The notes under the pieces were generated by a model. It worked only from the letters and a program-made list of their open reading frames with translations. It was not told the DNA's origin and did not search any database. From an uncultured Alkalilimnicola sp. (GTDB lineage: Bacteria; Pseudomonadota; Gammaproteobacteria; Nitrococcales; AK92), in the NCBI GenBank assembly GCA_937951875.1, contig CALGAN010000002.1, positions 1 to 64,000 on the forward strand: DNA of 64,000 bases, read 5' to 3'. Positions 6,534 to 15,355 of this stretch are shown here, piece after piece (the stretch's first letter is position 1; each line of letters opens with the position of its first letter). A program made the position numbers and the translations under genes.

Positions 6534-9083
6534 GTGAGAAAACTCTGGTCGCAAATCCACTGGTTCCTGGGCATAACCGCCGGCATCGTGCTGGCGGTGG
6601 TCGGCGTCACGGGCGGGTTGCTCTCGTTCGAGCACGAGATCCTGCGCGCCATCAACCCCGGCGTCATGACGGTCGCGCCACAGCCCGGCGAGCGGTTGAC
6701 CCCGCAACAGCTGATCGAGCGGGTCGGCGCCGCGCAGCCGCAGCGCCGCATCGTGGCGGTGGAGGTCTCGGCCGAGCCCGATCACGCCGCGCGCGTGGGT
6801 TTCGCGCCGCCGCAGCAGGCCGACGGCGGCCGTGGCGCCGGCGGTCCGCCCGGACGGATGCGGACCGAGTGGCGCTACGTCGACCCGTACAGCGGCGCGC
6901 TGCTGGGGCAGCCGCGCGGCCAGGAATTCTTCCGCACCACCATGCAATTGCACCGCTGGCTGCTGGCCGGCGACGTCGGCAAGCAGATCGTCGGCGCCAG
7001 CACCGTGGCGCTGATCGTGCTCTCCATTTCCGGCATCTACCTGCGCTGGCCGCGCCGGCCGCTCGATTGGCGCGCCTGGCTCAGGCTCGACATGGCCCTG
7101 AAGGGCCGCAGCTTCCTCTGGCACCTGCACGCCGTGGTCGGCGTCTGGGTGCTGTTGTTCTACCTGCTCGCCGGCCTCACGGGGCTGTACTGGTCCTACG
7201 AGTGGTACCGCAACGGGCTGTATGCCATCAGCGGGGTGCCGCAGCCCACCCGCGGCGGTGGCGGCGTCACGCTGAGCGAACCCGCCGGCGCGCCCGACCT
7301 GGCCGTGGTCTGGAACAGCTTCCTGCGCGAGAGCGGCAGCTACAGCACCGCCACCTTCACCCTGCCGCAGAAGCCCGATCAGGCGCTGGAGGTGCGCTAC
7401 TTCGACGCCGATCCGGCGCACGAGCGCGCTTCCAACCGCCTGGTGCTGCATCCGATCAGCGGCGAGGTGCTGCTGCACGACCGCTACGCCGATCGGCCGC
7501 TGGGCGTGCGCCTGATGGGCAGCATGCTGCCGCTGCACTCCGGCAGCTACTTCGGCGTGGTCGGCACGACCTTGATGATGATCGCCAGCCTGCTGATGCC
7601 GCTGTTCACCGTCACCGGCTGGGTGCTGTATCTGGACCGCCGCGCCAAGAAGCGGGCGGCGCGCGCCGCCCGGCCGGCGCCGACCTCGGCCGGCGCCGCC
7701 GCGCAGGATCTGCTCATCGCCTTCGCCAGCCAGACCGGTTTCGCCGAGCGGCTGGCCTGGCAGACCGCCGCTTCGCTGCAGGCGGCCGGCGTGGGCGTGA
7801 CCGTGAGCCCGCTGGACAAGCTGGACGAAAGCGCGTTCTCCCGCTTCGGGAAGGCGCTGTTCGTGGTCAGCACCTTCGGCGACGGCGAGGCGCCCGACAA
7901 CGCCCGCGGCTTCGCGCGGCGGATGGCGCGGGCGAAGGCGACCCTGGACGGCCTGCGTTTCGGTCTGCTGGCGCTCGGCGACCGGCAGTACACGCGCTTC
8001 TGCGGTTTCGGCCGCACCCTGGACGATTGGCTGCGGCGCTGCGGCGCCCAGCCGCTGTTCGAGCCGGTGGAGATGGACAAGGACGATCCGGCGGCGCTGC
8101 AGCGCTGGCAGCGGCATCTGGCGGAGCTGTCCGGCGCCGAGCTGCCGGCTTGGAGCGAGCCGGAATACCAGCGCTGGCGCCTGGTCGGCCGGCGCGAGCT
8201 CAACCCCGGCAGCGCCGGCGCCCCGACCTTCCTGATCGAGCTGGAAGCGCCGCAGCCGCAAAGCTGGCAGGCGGGCGATCTGGCCGAGATCGTGCCTCGG
8301 CATCCCGCCGAGCGGGTGGCGGCATTCCTTCAGGCGGCCGGGCTGGACGGCAACGCCCGGGTCGAGCGGGCCGGTAAGTCCTGGTCGCTGGGCGAGCTGC
8401 TGGCGCGCAGCCAGCTGCCGGCGCCGGAGCAGGCGCGCGGCCGCTCGCCGCAGCAGCTGGCCGACACACTCGCGCCGCTGCCGTATCGGCAGTACTCGAT
8501 CGCCTCGCTGCCCGGCGAGGGGCGCTTGCGGCTACTGGTCCGGCAGGTGCGCCACGACGGCGGGTACGGCCTGGGCTCGGGCTGGCTGACGGTGCACGCG
8601 CCGGAAGGCGCCGACATCGAGCTACGCCTGGTTGCCAATGCCAACTTCCGGCTCGACGGACATGCCCGCGGCCGGCCGTTGATCCTCATCGGCAACGGCA
8701 CCGGCCTGGCCGGTCTGCGCGTCCACCTCAAGGCCCGCATCGACGCCGGCGAGCGCCGCAACTGGCTGCTGTTCGGCGAGCGCAACGAGCGTTGCGACTT
8801 CTACTTCGGCGAGGAGATCCGCCGCTGGCTCGCCGAGGGCAAGCTGGCGCGCCTGGATCTGGCGTTCTCGCGCGATCAGAGCGAGCGCGTGTACGTGCAG
8901 CACCGCCTGCGGCAGGCGGGCGACGAAGTCCGCGCCTGGCTGGCCGAGGGCGCGGTGGTGTGCGTGTGCGGCGACGCGCAGGGCATGGCCCCGGCGGTCC
9001 ACGAGGTGCTGAAGGCGCTGATCGGCCCCGAGGCGCTGGAGCGCTTGGCGCAGGAAGGCCGCTACCGCCGCGACGTGTATTGA
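6534..9083 (+). CDS. PepSY-membrane/flavodoxin/NADPH reductase fusion, probable siderophore-iron reductase
   Basis: An 849-residue fusion. The N-terminal ~370 residues are a PepSY-associated membrane domain with helices near residues 10-30, 150-175, 195-225 and 345-370. A flavodoxin-like FMN domain follows (IAFASQTGFAERLAW, STFGDGEAPDNARGF, LGDRQYTRFCGFG). The C-terminal half is a sulfite/cytochrome P450 reductase-type FAD/NADPH module (YRQYSIAS, IGNGTGLAGLR, VCGDAQGMAPAV). Electrons would flow NADPH-FAD-FMN across the inner membrane. Linked to the receptor and PiuC, it plausibly reduces ferric siderophores in the periplasm. Start is GTG at 6534, matching the RKLWSQIHWFLG N-terminus of PepSY proteins. 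Confidence 0.85.
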   Translation: MRKLWSQIHWFLGITAGIVLAVVGVTGGLLSFEHEILRAINPGVMTVAPQPGERLTPQQLIERVGAAQPQRRIVAVEVSAEPDHAARVGFAPPQQADGGRGAGGPPGRMRTEWRYVDPYSGALLGQPRGQEFFRTTMQLHRWLLAGDVGKQIVGASTVALIVLSISGIYLRWPRRPLDWRAWLRLDMALKGRSFLWHLHAVVGVWVLLFYLLAGLTGLYWSYEWYRNGLYAISGVPQPTRGGGGVTLSEPAGAPDLAVVWNSFLRESGSYSTATFTLPQKPDQALEVRYFDADPAHERASNRLVLHPISGEVLLHDRYADRPLGVRLMGSMLPLHSGSYFGVVGTTLMMIASLLMPLFTVTGWVLYLDRRAKKRAARAARPAPTSAGAAAQDLLIAFASQTGFAERLAWQTAASLQAAGVGVTVSPLDKLDESAFSRFGKALFVVSTFGDGEAPDNARGFARRMARAKATLDGLRFGLLALGDRQYTRFCGFGRTLDDWLRRCGAQPLFEPVEMDKDDPAALQRWQRHLAELSGAELPAWSEPEYQRWRLVGRRELNPGSAGAPTFLIELEAPQPQSWQAGDLAEIVPRHPAERVAAFLQAAGLDGNARVERAGKSWSLGELLARSQLPAPEQARGRSPQQLADTLAPLPYRQYSIASLPGEGRLRLLVRQVRHDGGYGLGSGWLTVHAPEGADIELRLVANANFRLDGHARGRPLILIGNGTGLAGLRVHLKARIDAGERRNWLLFGERNERCDFYFGEEIRRWLAEGKLARLDLAFSRDQSERVYVQHRLRQAGDEVRAWLAEGAVVCVCGDAQGMAPAVHEVLKALIGPEALERLAQEGRYRRDVY

Positions 9084-9125
9084 GGCGTGCGCAGAGGGGC
9101 CGGCTGGCGTGCCGGGAACGGGGCG

Positions 9126-10070
9126 TCAGCCGGCCGCGCGCTGCGCCTCGCCCAACCGTGTCGCGAGCCACGCCAGCAGCTCGCCGTAGATTTCCGTGCG
9201 GTTGATTTCGTTGAAGATCTCGTGGCGCGCTCCCGGATAGCTGCGCAGGGTGACGTCGACCACGCCAAGCGTCCGATAGCGCTGCGCCAGCTTCCGCACC
9301 CGGACGCCGCCGTTGCTGAGCATGTCCATCTCGCCCACCATCAGCAGGATCGGCAGCTGCTTGGGCACACGCTCGATTAGGCGCTCCCGGCCGTTGGCGA
9401 TCACCACGTCGTAGACATCGCGCCATAGCGTCCCTGCCGGGACGAAGCCGCACAGCGGATCGGCGATGTAGGCGTTCACCACCGCTTCGTCGCGGCTGAG
9501 CCAGTCGTATTCGGTGCGCTGCCTAGGCAGCTTGCGCCGCACCAGACCCAGCGTGAGGAAGTCCAGCAGCTGGCTGCGATGCTCCGGCCCATACAGGCGC
9601 GCGAGCAGGTTGGCCAGCCAGCGGCCGAGGCGCGGCATCGGGTCTGGCCGGAAGTCGGTGGCCGACAGCACCAGCGCGTTCAGCTCAGCGCCGTGGTCGA
9701 TGGCGTAGCGCTGCGCCAGCAGCGAGCCCATGCTGTGGCCGAGCAGGGCGTGCGGGAGCGCGCCGTGGCGCTCGCGGATCAGTTGGCGAATCCAGCGGAT
9801 GTCGTCGAGCAGCAGCTCGGCTCCGCCCCGGGCGGCGACGAAGCCGAGGCGGCCGGCCTCGGCGGCGAGCGGCCCATGGCCGCGGTGGTCGTGCGCATAG
9901 ACGGCGTAGCCCGCCTCGGCCAGCGTCCGGCCCAGGTCGTGATAGCGGCCGCTGTGCTCGCCGATGCCGTGTAGGATCTGTACGCTGGCAATCGGCGCGG
10001 CCGGCAGCCAGGTGCGCAGCAGCAGGCGCTGTCCGTCGCGCGCCGTGATTTCGGTGCGAGTTACTTCCAT
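9126..10070 (-). CDS. alpha/beta hydrolase, monoacylglycerol-lipase-like
   Basis: A 314-residue serine hydrolase of the S33/lysophospholipase group. It shows the oxyanion block LHGIGEHSGRYHDLGRTLAEAG, the DHRGHG motif, the nucleophile elbow LLGHSMGS, a cap region, the acid in MVGEMDML, and the catalytic His in YPGARHEIFNE. This order fits monoacylglycerol lipases and the bacterial PldB group. The ATG at 10070 has GGAACA just upstream; a TTG four codons earlier is possible. It is convergent with the reductase gene and probably monocistronic. Confidence 0.85.
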   Translation of the reverse strand: MEVTRTEITARDGQRLLLRTWLPAAPIASVQILHGIGEHSGRYHDLGRTLAEAGYAVYAHDHRGHGPLAAEAGRLGFVAARGGAELLLDDIRWIRQLIRERHGALPHALLGHSMGSLLAQRYAIDHGAELNALVLSATDFRPDPMPRLGRWLANLLARLYGPEHRSQLLDFLTLGLVRRKLPRQRTEYDWLSRDEAVVNAYIADPLCGFVPAGTLWRDVYDVVIANGRERLIERVPKQLPILLMVGEMDMLSNGGVRVRKLAQRYRTLGVVDVTLRSYPGARHEIFNEINRTEIYGELLAWLATRLGEAQRAAG

Positions 10071-10305
10071 GGCGTGTTCCAAGTCGACGGCTTAACCATA
10101 TCAGGCCGAAGCGATGTCGCGCCCAGCGGGCGCCTCTGGAACCTCCCATCGGCGTGGTTCCGTGACCGTCGCTGTCCGTAGCTGACGGGCGACAGGGTCG
10201 CCAATTGACGACAGTGTGACAGGCCTCACACGGGCCGGCCCCGATCTGTGACTATCCCGACAAACCCTTCCCAGGCCGCTGCCTAGACTGGTCTTCGTGT
10301 TGCAA

Positions 10306-10323
10306 CCGGGCCCTCAGGCCCGG
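10306..10323 (+). promoter_or_regulatory. leader hairpin in the 10.1-10.6 kb gap
   Basis: CCGGGCC-CTCA-GGCCCGG is a perfect 7-bp stem with a 4-base loop, 26 bases before the ATG at 10350. There is no T-run after it. It may be a leader structure of the transcript leading to the outer-membrane barrel gene. The rest of 10083-10349 shows nothing recognisable. Confidence 0.35.
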
Positions 10324-10349
10324 CCAGACCTGGGGAGGCCGAGCCCGCC

Positions 10350-10565
10350 ATGGCACATGGAAAATTCCACCCTCATTGGCTGGGCGTGATCGTCGGTTCG
10401 CTGGCGATCTCCGCCTCGTCGGCCGAGCGCGCCGCGGGCGCGCCGGATGGGAACCGTGTCGGCCGTGCGTATCGCGGCCGGCCTGACGCTGATCGACGAC
10501 GGCTCGGGTGTTCGCGCCCGGCCTTCGTCCGCGGGTCGGCGAGGCCTCCGGCGGCCAACCGCTAG
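10350..10565 (+). CDS. doubtful small ORF with a signal-peptide-like start
   Basis: A 71-residue ORF whose first ~25 residues (LGVIVGSLAISASS) look like a short export signal, while the rest is Arg/Pro-rich and shadow-like. It ends only 4 bases before, and in the same frame as, an ATG that opens the next long frame. It could be a leader peptide, the remnant of a longer exported protein, or not a gene at all. No family is recognised. Confidence 0.2.
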   Translation: MAHGKFHPHWLGVIVGSLAISASSAERAAGAPDGNRVGRAYRGRPDADRRRLGCSRPAFVRGSARPPAANR

Positions 10566-10664
10566 GCAATGACTCCCGAGCCTTTTCTTACCGGCGGTTC
10601 GGCCGCCGGCAGGGGGTTTTTGCGCGCTGCCCGTCCTCGCTGCGGGGACGCCCAGGGGGCGGTG

Positions 10665-12263
10665 GTGAGCCGCCGGCCGTCGATCAGCGCGGGGGCGCGC
10701 TTCCTACTGCGGGCACTGGCGCTCGCGCCGGCGCTGGTCCTGGTCGCGCCGGCGGCCGCCGAGCCGTGGCGGTTGACCGGCAGCAACGTCCTGCGCCTGG
10801 ACTCCTTCCAGGTGCGCGGCGACGAGGAGCGCAGCCCCTATCCGCACGAGGGGGTGTTCTTAGTCAACGATCTGAACCTGAGTTTGAGCGGCGACACCGC
10901 GCCCGGGCAATCCTGGCGGGTCGACGTCGGCGGCACCTTCACCGACTCGCCCTATCGCAGCCGCTTCGACGGCTTCGTGCCGGAGTGGCTGTACATCAGC
11001 CACGAGAATCGCACCGCCGCGTTGCCGTTTCGCCTGGAGCTGGGCGATCAGGAAGTGGCCTTGTCGCCGCTGACCATGCAGCGCTACCTCAAGGCCGGAC
11101 GCATCACCCTGCATCCCCAAGCCGGCCGCGACGGTCGCCGCTACCACCTGACCGCCTTCGTCGGCGCCGATCAGTCGAGTTGGCGCGACTTCGACGCCGA
11201 CGAGAATCTTTATCAAGGGCTGGGCGTGGCGATGCAGGACAGCGCGCTCGGCGACTATGGCTTCAACGTCGTGCGCAACAGCCGCGACAACGGCAGCCAG
11301 TGGGTGGCTAGCGCCACCGGCTTCAAGGGCTTCACGCTCGGGGCGCAGCGGCTGGAGCTGAGCGGCGAGCTGGCCTACCTGCAAGGGGAGCAGGAGCGCC
11401 GCGGCCGCCAGCAGCGCTTGCACGGGCACGGGCTGAATCTGCAGCTGGACGGCCGCCACCAGGGGCGGCCGCTGGACTATCGCCTGCGCTTCGATCGCTA
11501 CAGTCGCGATTTCCGCCCGCACGGCGGCAGCGTGCCGGCCGATAGCCGCTCGATGGCCGCCGAGGCGGGGTGGAAATACGCCTCGGGCGCGGAGCTGCGC
11601 GGCCGCGTGCAGCGCATTGAGGAGCGTGTCTCCACCGACAATTCGGTGCGCACCGACGGCGCTTCGGTGCAAATCGCCGGGCCGCTTCGCAAGCTGCGGC
11701 CGCAGGCCAGCGGCCGGGCGGAGCTGCAGGTGCAGCGGCGCAGGAACGCGCGCGGTACGGTCCAGGCCCGTTCGATCGCTATGCAGGCCGGGGTGGGCGT
11801 GGAGCACGGGCCGCGCCATCGCACCGACGTGGACGTCGCCCTCGCCCGGGTCGAGAACCACGGCGGTCATGGCGACCGTACCAGCAAACGCATCGCCGTC
11901 CGTCACCAGGCCAAGGTGTCGGTCAAGGGGTTGGATCTGAGCCTGTCGCCGAGTGTCGTCTACGAGGAGGCGCGCGGTCCGCGCGGTCGCGCCACCGTCG
12001 GGCCAGGGCTGGCGCTGGAGGCGGGCAACGACAGGCATCGGCTGCGCCTGCAGCTCGGCCGCGGCGCGTTCGAGGCCGAGGACGCCAGCCGCAGTGCCGA
12101 CCATGAGCGCGTGTCGCTGGGCTACGAGTACCGGCGCGGCCAGCATCGTGTCGGTGTGGAGATCGAGCGCAGCCTGCGCGATCCGGCCGAGGGCGAGTCC
12201 AGCGACGCTGTCCGCGCCGGCGTGTACTGGCGCTACGACTTCGACCGGACCTTCGGTGACTGA
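10665..12263 (+). CDS. putative outer-membrane beta-barrel protein of unknown function
   Basis: About 532 residues with a cleavable signal (hydrophobic LLRALALAPALVLVAPAAA, then EPWR). Long alternating polar/aromatic strands separated by charged turns follow, e.g. GQSWRVDVGGTF, RLELSGELAYLQG, LDYRLRFDRYSRDF and HRVGVEIERSL, closing with VYWRYDFDRTFGD. This is the texture of a transporter or porin barrel with roughly 16 or more strands, but no family could be named. The GTG at 10665 places the signal peptide close to the start; an ATG at 10569 is the alternative and would add 32 residues. The 93-residue gene at 12371 follows on the same strand. Confidence 0.6.
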   Translation: MSRRPSISAGARFLLRALALAPALVLVAPAAAEPWRLTGSNVLRLDSFQVRGDEERSPYPHEGVFLVNDLNLSLSGDTAPGQSWRVDVGGTFTDSPYRSRFDGFVPEWLYISHENRTAALPFRLELGDQEVALSPLTMQRYLKAGRITLHPQAGRDGRRYHLTAFVGADQSSWRDFDADENLYQGLGVAMQDSALGDYGFNVVRNSRDNGSQWVASATGFKGFTLGAQRLELSGELAYLQGEQERRGRQQRLHGHGLNLQLDGRHQGRPLDYRLRFDRYSRDFRPHGGSVPADSRSMAAEAGWKYASGAELRGRVQRIEERVSTDNSVRTDGASVQIAGPLRKLRPQASGRAELQVQRRRNARGTVQARSIAMQAGVGVEHGPRHRTDVDVALARVENHGGHGDRTSKRIAVRHQAKVSVKGLDLSLSPSVVYEEARGPRGRATVGPGLALEAGNDRHRLRLQLGRGAFEAEDASRSADHERVSLGYEYRRGQHRVGVEIERSLRDPAEGESSDAVRAGVYWRYDFDRTFGD

Positions 12264-12370
12264 GACAGATGGTCGAATCGTCGCAACAGGCTGTAAGCTT
12301 TCAAGGCAGGGCCTGATCCCAGGGGCTCGGAGCGAACCAGGAAGGCGGGAAACGACAACGGAGGGACGCG

Positions 12371-12652
12371 GTGGACGATGCCGTCGCTTCGGTCATGCAT
12401 GAGTGTCTGCGCGAGGATTTCGACGCCGCTCGGCGGGAGCTGCGCCGCCTCACGCCCGAAGAGCTGAAACGGCTGCGGCGCGCGGCCATGGCCCTGCAGA
12501 ACCTGGCTACGGCCCGTCTGTACATGCTGGCGCAGCAGGCCGGCCGTCGCACCGCCACGCGAGATTTCGAGAGCGCGAGTTCGGCAAACCGTGAAGCAGT
12601 TCAGGCCGCGGCCGACGGCAGTCAGGCTATCGTTCAGGCACGCGGTCGGTAG
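12371..12652 (+). CDS. small hypothetical helical protein
   Basis: A 93-residue protein from a GTG with a good GGAGGG ribosome site 5 bases upstream (12360-12365). It is predicted mostly helical and charged (DFDAARRELRRLTPEELKRL), with an Ala/Gln-rich tail. It carries no signal or membrane segment and resembles no family I recognise. It is followed by a strong terminator, which supports it being the last gene of a real transcript. Confidence 0.55.
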   Translation: MDDAVASVMHECLREDFDAARRELRRLTPEELKRLRRAAMALQNLATARLYMLAQQAGRRTATRDFESASSANREAVQAAADGSQAIVQARGR

Positions 12653-12703
12653 GGACGGCTAAGCCGCCTAAGCGCAAAACCAACGAACCTGCCGATCTTG
12701 ATT

Positions 12704-12738
12704 AAGGGTACCGTGGCGACACGGTACCCTTTATTTTT
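12704..12738 (+). terminator. Rho-independent terminator
   Basis: AAGGGTACCGTG-GCGA-CACGGTACCCTT is a perfect 12-bp stem with a tetraloop, followed by a T-rich tail to 12738. It ends the transcript of the 12371 gene between two convergent genes. The opposite strand has only a weak U-tract. Confidence 0.92.
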
Positions 12739-12792
12739 TCCACCCCCGCGACACGCGCCCGGGCGAGCCATCGCCCCGCGGCGCGCCTGGCG

Positions 12793-14883
12793 TCAGGCCA
12801 GCGCCGGCAGCCCCCAGCGCCGCGCTTGCTCGCCGTCGGGCAGCTGCCAGATTGCCCGGTGCAGCGCCTGCAGAGCGGCCGGGTCGGCCAGCAGTTCCTT
12901 CTTCTCCTGATCGGACAAGGCGTCGGGACCGTCGCGCAGGGCGCGCTCCTTCAGCTCTAGGCGGCGCTGGGCAATGCTTTCCAGCTGCCGCCGCGGGGCG
13001 CGGATCTGCGCTAGGTGGATGCGGTGGATGCGCGGATCGACCACGGCGCCGGTGAAGCCGGAGACGCCCAGCAGGGAATCGGCGCTGGCCTGGGCCCGAA
13101 GCTCGTCCAGCCGCCGCAGCTGCGCCGGGCGCTCCACCTCCTCGGGCGTGATGAACAGCCCCAGCCGGCGGGCGGCGCGGCCGATGTCGGGGCGGCTCGA
13201 CCACACCGACAGCGGCACCGCCACCACCAGCGAGATCAGGATCGGGCTCAACCACCAGAAGAAGCCGGGGTTGACCACGTACACCACCGCGCCCCAGATC
13301 AGCGCCAGCAGCGAGCCGCCGCCGTGGAAGCGCAGCGCGTCGCCCCAGGTGGTGGCCTCGTCGGAGCGGTTCTGCGAGCCCCAGCCGATCTGCCCGCCCA
13401 GCAGGGTGACGAACACGAATTTGCTGTGGAACAGCATGCGCACCGGCGCCATGAAGGTGGAGAACACCACCTCGGCCAGCACGCTGCAAATCAGCTTCGG
13501 CAGGCCGCCGAACTCGTGGGTCTTGCCCTTGAGATACACCAGCGCCACCGAGAACACCTTGGGCAGGAACAGGATGATGGCGGTGGACACCATCAGCGTG
13601 ACCGCCCACTGCGGATACCACACCGGCCAGTTCGGGAACAGGCTGCGCTCGGCCGCCGGGAAGTACTCGGGCACCATCAGCGCCTCGAGCAGGGCTTCCA
13701 GGGTGGACAGGCTCAGGAACAGGAACCACAGCAGCGCCGAGGCGTAGGACATGAAGCCGTTGAGGAACAGGGCGCGATGGGCCGGGAACAGTCCGTTGGT
13801 GAACAGCAGCCGCAGGTGCTGCATGTTGCCCTGGCACCAGCGGCGGTCGCGCTTGAGCTCGTCGAGCAGCGTGGGCGGCACTTCCTCGTAGCTGCCATCC
13901 AGATCGAAGGCCAGCCACACGCCGTAGCCGGCGCGGCGGATCAGCGCCGCTTCCACGAAGTCGTGCGAGAGGATGTCGCCGCCCAGCGGCGGCTTGCCCG
14001 GCAGCCGCGGCAGGGCGCAGTGCTCCATGAACGGCTTGACCCGGATGATGGCGTTGTGGCCCCAGAACTGGGCGTCGCCGAGCTGCCAGAAGTGCAGGCC
14101 GGCGGCGAACATCGGCCCGTACAGTCGGTTGGCGAACTGCTGCACGCGGGCGATCAGGGTCTCGCGGTTCACGCAGGCCGGCGCGGTCTGCAGGATGCCG
14201 ACGTCGCGGCGGCGCTCCATCAGCTGCACCATGCGCACCAGCGTCGGTCCGCTCATGATGCTGTCGGCGTCGAACACCACCATGTAGCGGTAGTCCCGGC
14301 CGAAGCGACGGCACCAGTCGGCGACGTTGCCGCTCTTGCGCTTGAGGTTGACCCGGCGGCGGCGGTAGTAGATGTGCGGATAGCCCAGCTCCTCGCGCAG
14401 TCGCGCCCAGGCGGTCTCCTCCTCGACCCAGCGGTCCGGATTGCCGCTGTCGCTGAGCACGAAGAAGGCGAAGCGCTCCAGCTGGCCCGTTTCCTTGAGC
14501 GATTCGTAGGTCACCCGGATGCGGGCGAACACCTCGCCGACGTCCTCGTTGCAGACCGGGATGAGGATGGCGGTGCGCGCCTTCGGCCCGAGCGGCGTGT
14601 CGTCGTGCTCGCGGGCGCGGGTGATGGCGAAGCGGTCGACCTTCCGCACCAGCGTGTAGAAGCCCAGCATCGCCGTCCAGAAGCCGATCGAGATCCAGGC
14701 GAACAGCGCGGCGAACACCACCACGATCAGGAACTCGAGGACGGTGGCGCCCTTGTGCGGCAGGATGGCCGCCATGTAGCCGCTGGCGATGAAGGTGGGA
14801 ACGACGATCAGCAGCAGGAACAGGCTGCGCCGCCAAGCGGCCATCTTCAGCCAGGGCTCGTGCTTGAACTCGCTGCGGCGCAT
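12793..14883 (-). CDS. mdoH: glucans biosynthesis glucosyltransferase MdoH/OpgH (catalytic and membrane part)
   Basis: A 696-residue inner-membrane family-2 glucosyltransferase that makes and exports the beta-glucan backbone of osmoregulated periplasmic glucans. The first helix LFLLLIVVPTFIASGYMAAI is followed by the cytoplasmic GT2 core: TAILIPVCNEDVGEVFARI, FVLSDSGNPD, VFDADSIMSG, SHDFVEAALIRRAGYGVW and the RRWCQGN product-binding motif. At least six further helices come after. E. coli MdoH is about 847 residues; the missing N-terminal ~120 residues resemble the product of the separate upstream ORF at 14894-15346. The two genes are 10 bases apart with AAGGG overlapping the upstream stop. 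Confidence 0.92.
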   Translation of the reverse strand: MRRSEFKHEPWLKMAAWRRSLFLLLIVVPTFIASGYMAAILPHKGATVLEFLIVVVFAALFAWISIGFWTAMLGFYTLVRKVDRFAITRAREHDDTPLGPKARTAILIPVCNEDVGEVFARIRVTYESLKETGQLERFAFFVLSDSGNPDRWVEEETAWARLREELGYPHIYYRRRRVNLKRKSGNVADWCRRFGRDYRYMVVFDADSIMSGPTLVRMVQLMERRRDVGILQTAPACVNRETLIARVQQFANRLYGPMFAAGLHFWQLGDAQFWGHNAIIRVKPFMEHCALPRLPGKPPLGGDILSHDFVEAALIRRAGYGVWLAFDLDGSYEEVPPTLLDELKRDRRWCQGNMQHLRLLFTNGLFPAHRALFLNGFMSYASALLWFLFLSLSTLEALLEALMVPEYFPAAERSLFPNWPVWYPQWAVTLMVSTAIILFLPKVFSVALVYLKGKTHEFGGLPKLICSVLAEVVFSTFMAPVRMLFHSKFVFVTLLGGQIGWGSQNRSDEATTWGDALRFHGGGSLLALIWGAVVYVVNPGFFWWLSPILISLVVAVPLSVWSSRPDIGRAARRLGLFITPEEVERPAQLRRLDELRAQASADSLLGVSGFTGAVVDPRIHRIHLAQIRAPRRQLESIAQRRLELKERALRDGPDALSDQEKKELLADPAALQALHRAIWQLPDGEQARRWGLPALA

Positions 14884-14893
14884 CGCTCGACCC

Positions 14894-15346
14894 TTAATGC
14901 AGTGTCTGGAACAGGACGCCGCCGCCGATGGCGATCATGATCACTAGCAGGCGCTGGCGCCGGACGGTGCCGGTGAGCAGGCGCATGGTTCCCACCACCA
15001 TCGGCCACAGCAGCTCGCGCGAGAAGAAGTGCAGCGGGCTGCGATTGAGCGGCTCGGGCACCATGGCGCCGCGCCGCATCTCCGGCATGCTCGGCACGGC
15101 GTTCGCCACTACCGGTTCGCGCGCCGCCAGCAGCGCGTGCAGCGCCTCCATCGCCGCCGCCAGCGGTTCCGCCGGCCGCGCGGCATGGGCCTGCCGCAGC
15201 GCCGCCGCGGTCAGCGCCTCGACCTCGGACGCGGGCAATCGCAGCGCCTGCAGGTACAGGCGCAGCCGCGCCTGGGCCGCGGCCCACTTGGGGTCGGTCA
15301 GGTCGATGTCGGAGGGGGCCGATGCGGCCTCCGCAAGCGCACGCAT
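14894..15346 (-). CDS. separate N-terminal MdoH-like small membrane protein
   Basis: A 150-residue protein between mdoG and mdoH. Residues ~85-105 (MPEMRRGAMVPEPLNRSPL) resemble the segment that precedes the first helix in E. coli MdoH (MPEATRSSMFPDPWRTNP). It ends with its own hydrophobic helix (LLVIMIAIGGGVLFQ). TAAGGAG lies just before the ATG and overlaps the mdoG stop region, so translation is probably coupled to mdoG on one side and mdoH on the other. It likely supplies in trans the regulatory N-terminal region of MdoH. The similarity is by eye. Confidence 0.7.
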   Translation of the reverse strand: MRALAEAASAPSDIDLTDPKWAAAQARLRLYLQALRLPASEVEALTAAALRQAHAARPAEPLAAAMEALHALLAAREPVVANAVPSMPEMRRGAMVPEPLNRSPLHFFSRELLWPMVVGTMRLLTGTVRRQRLLVIMIAIGGGVLFQTLH

Positions 15347-15355
15347 GGTGGCTCC

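Noticed and set aside
6369..8303. 644-residue minus-strand ORF
   Set aside because: Antisense of the PepSY-reductase gene; no recognisable motif.
13015..14940. 641-residue plus-strand ORF
   Set aside because: Exact antisense of mdoH, with low-complexity Gly/Ala/Gln/His composition typical of high-GC shadow frames.
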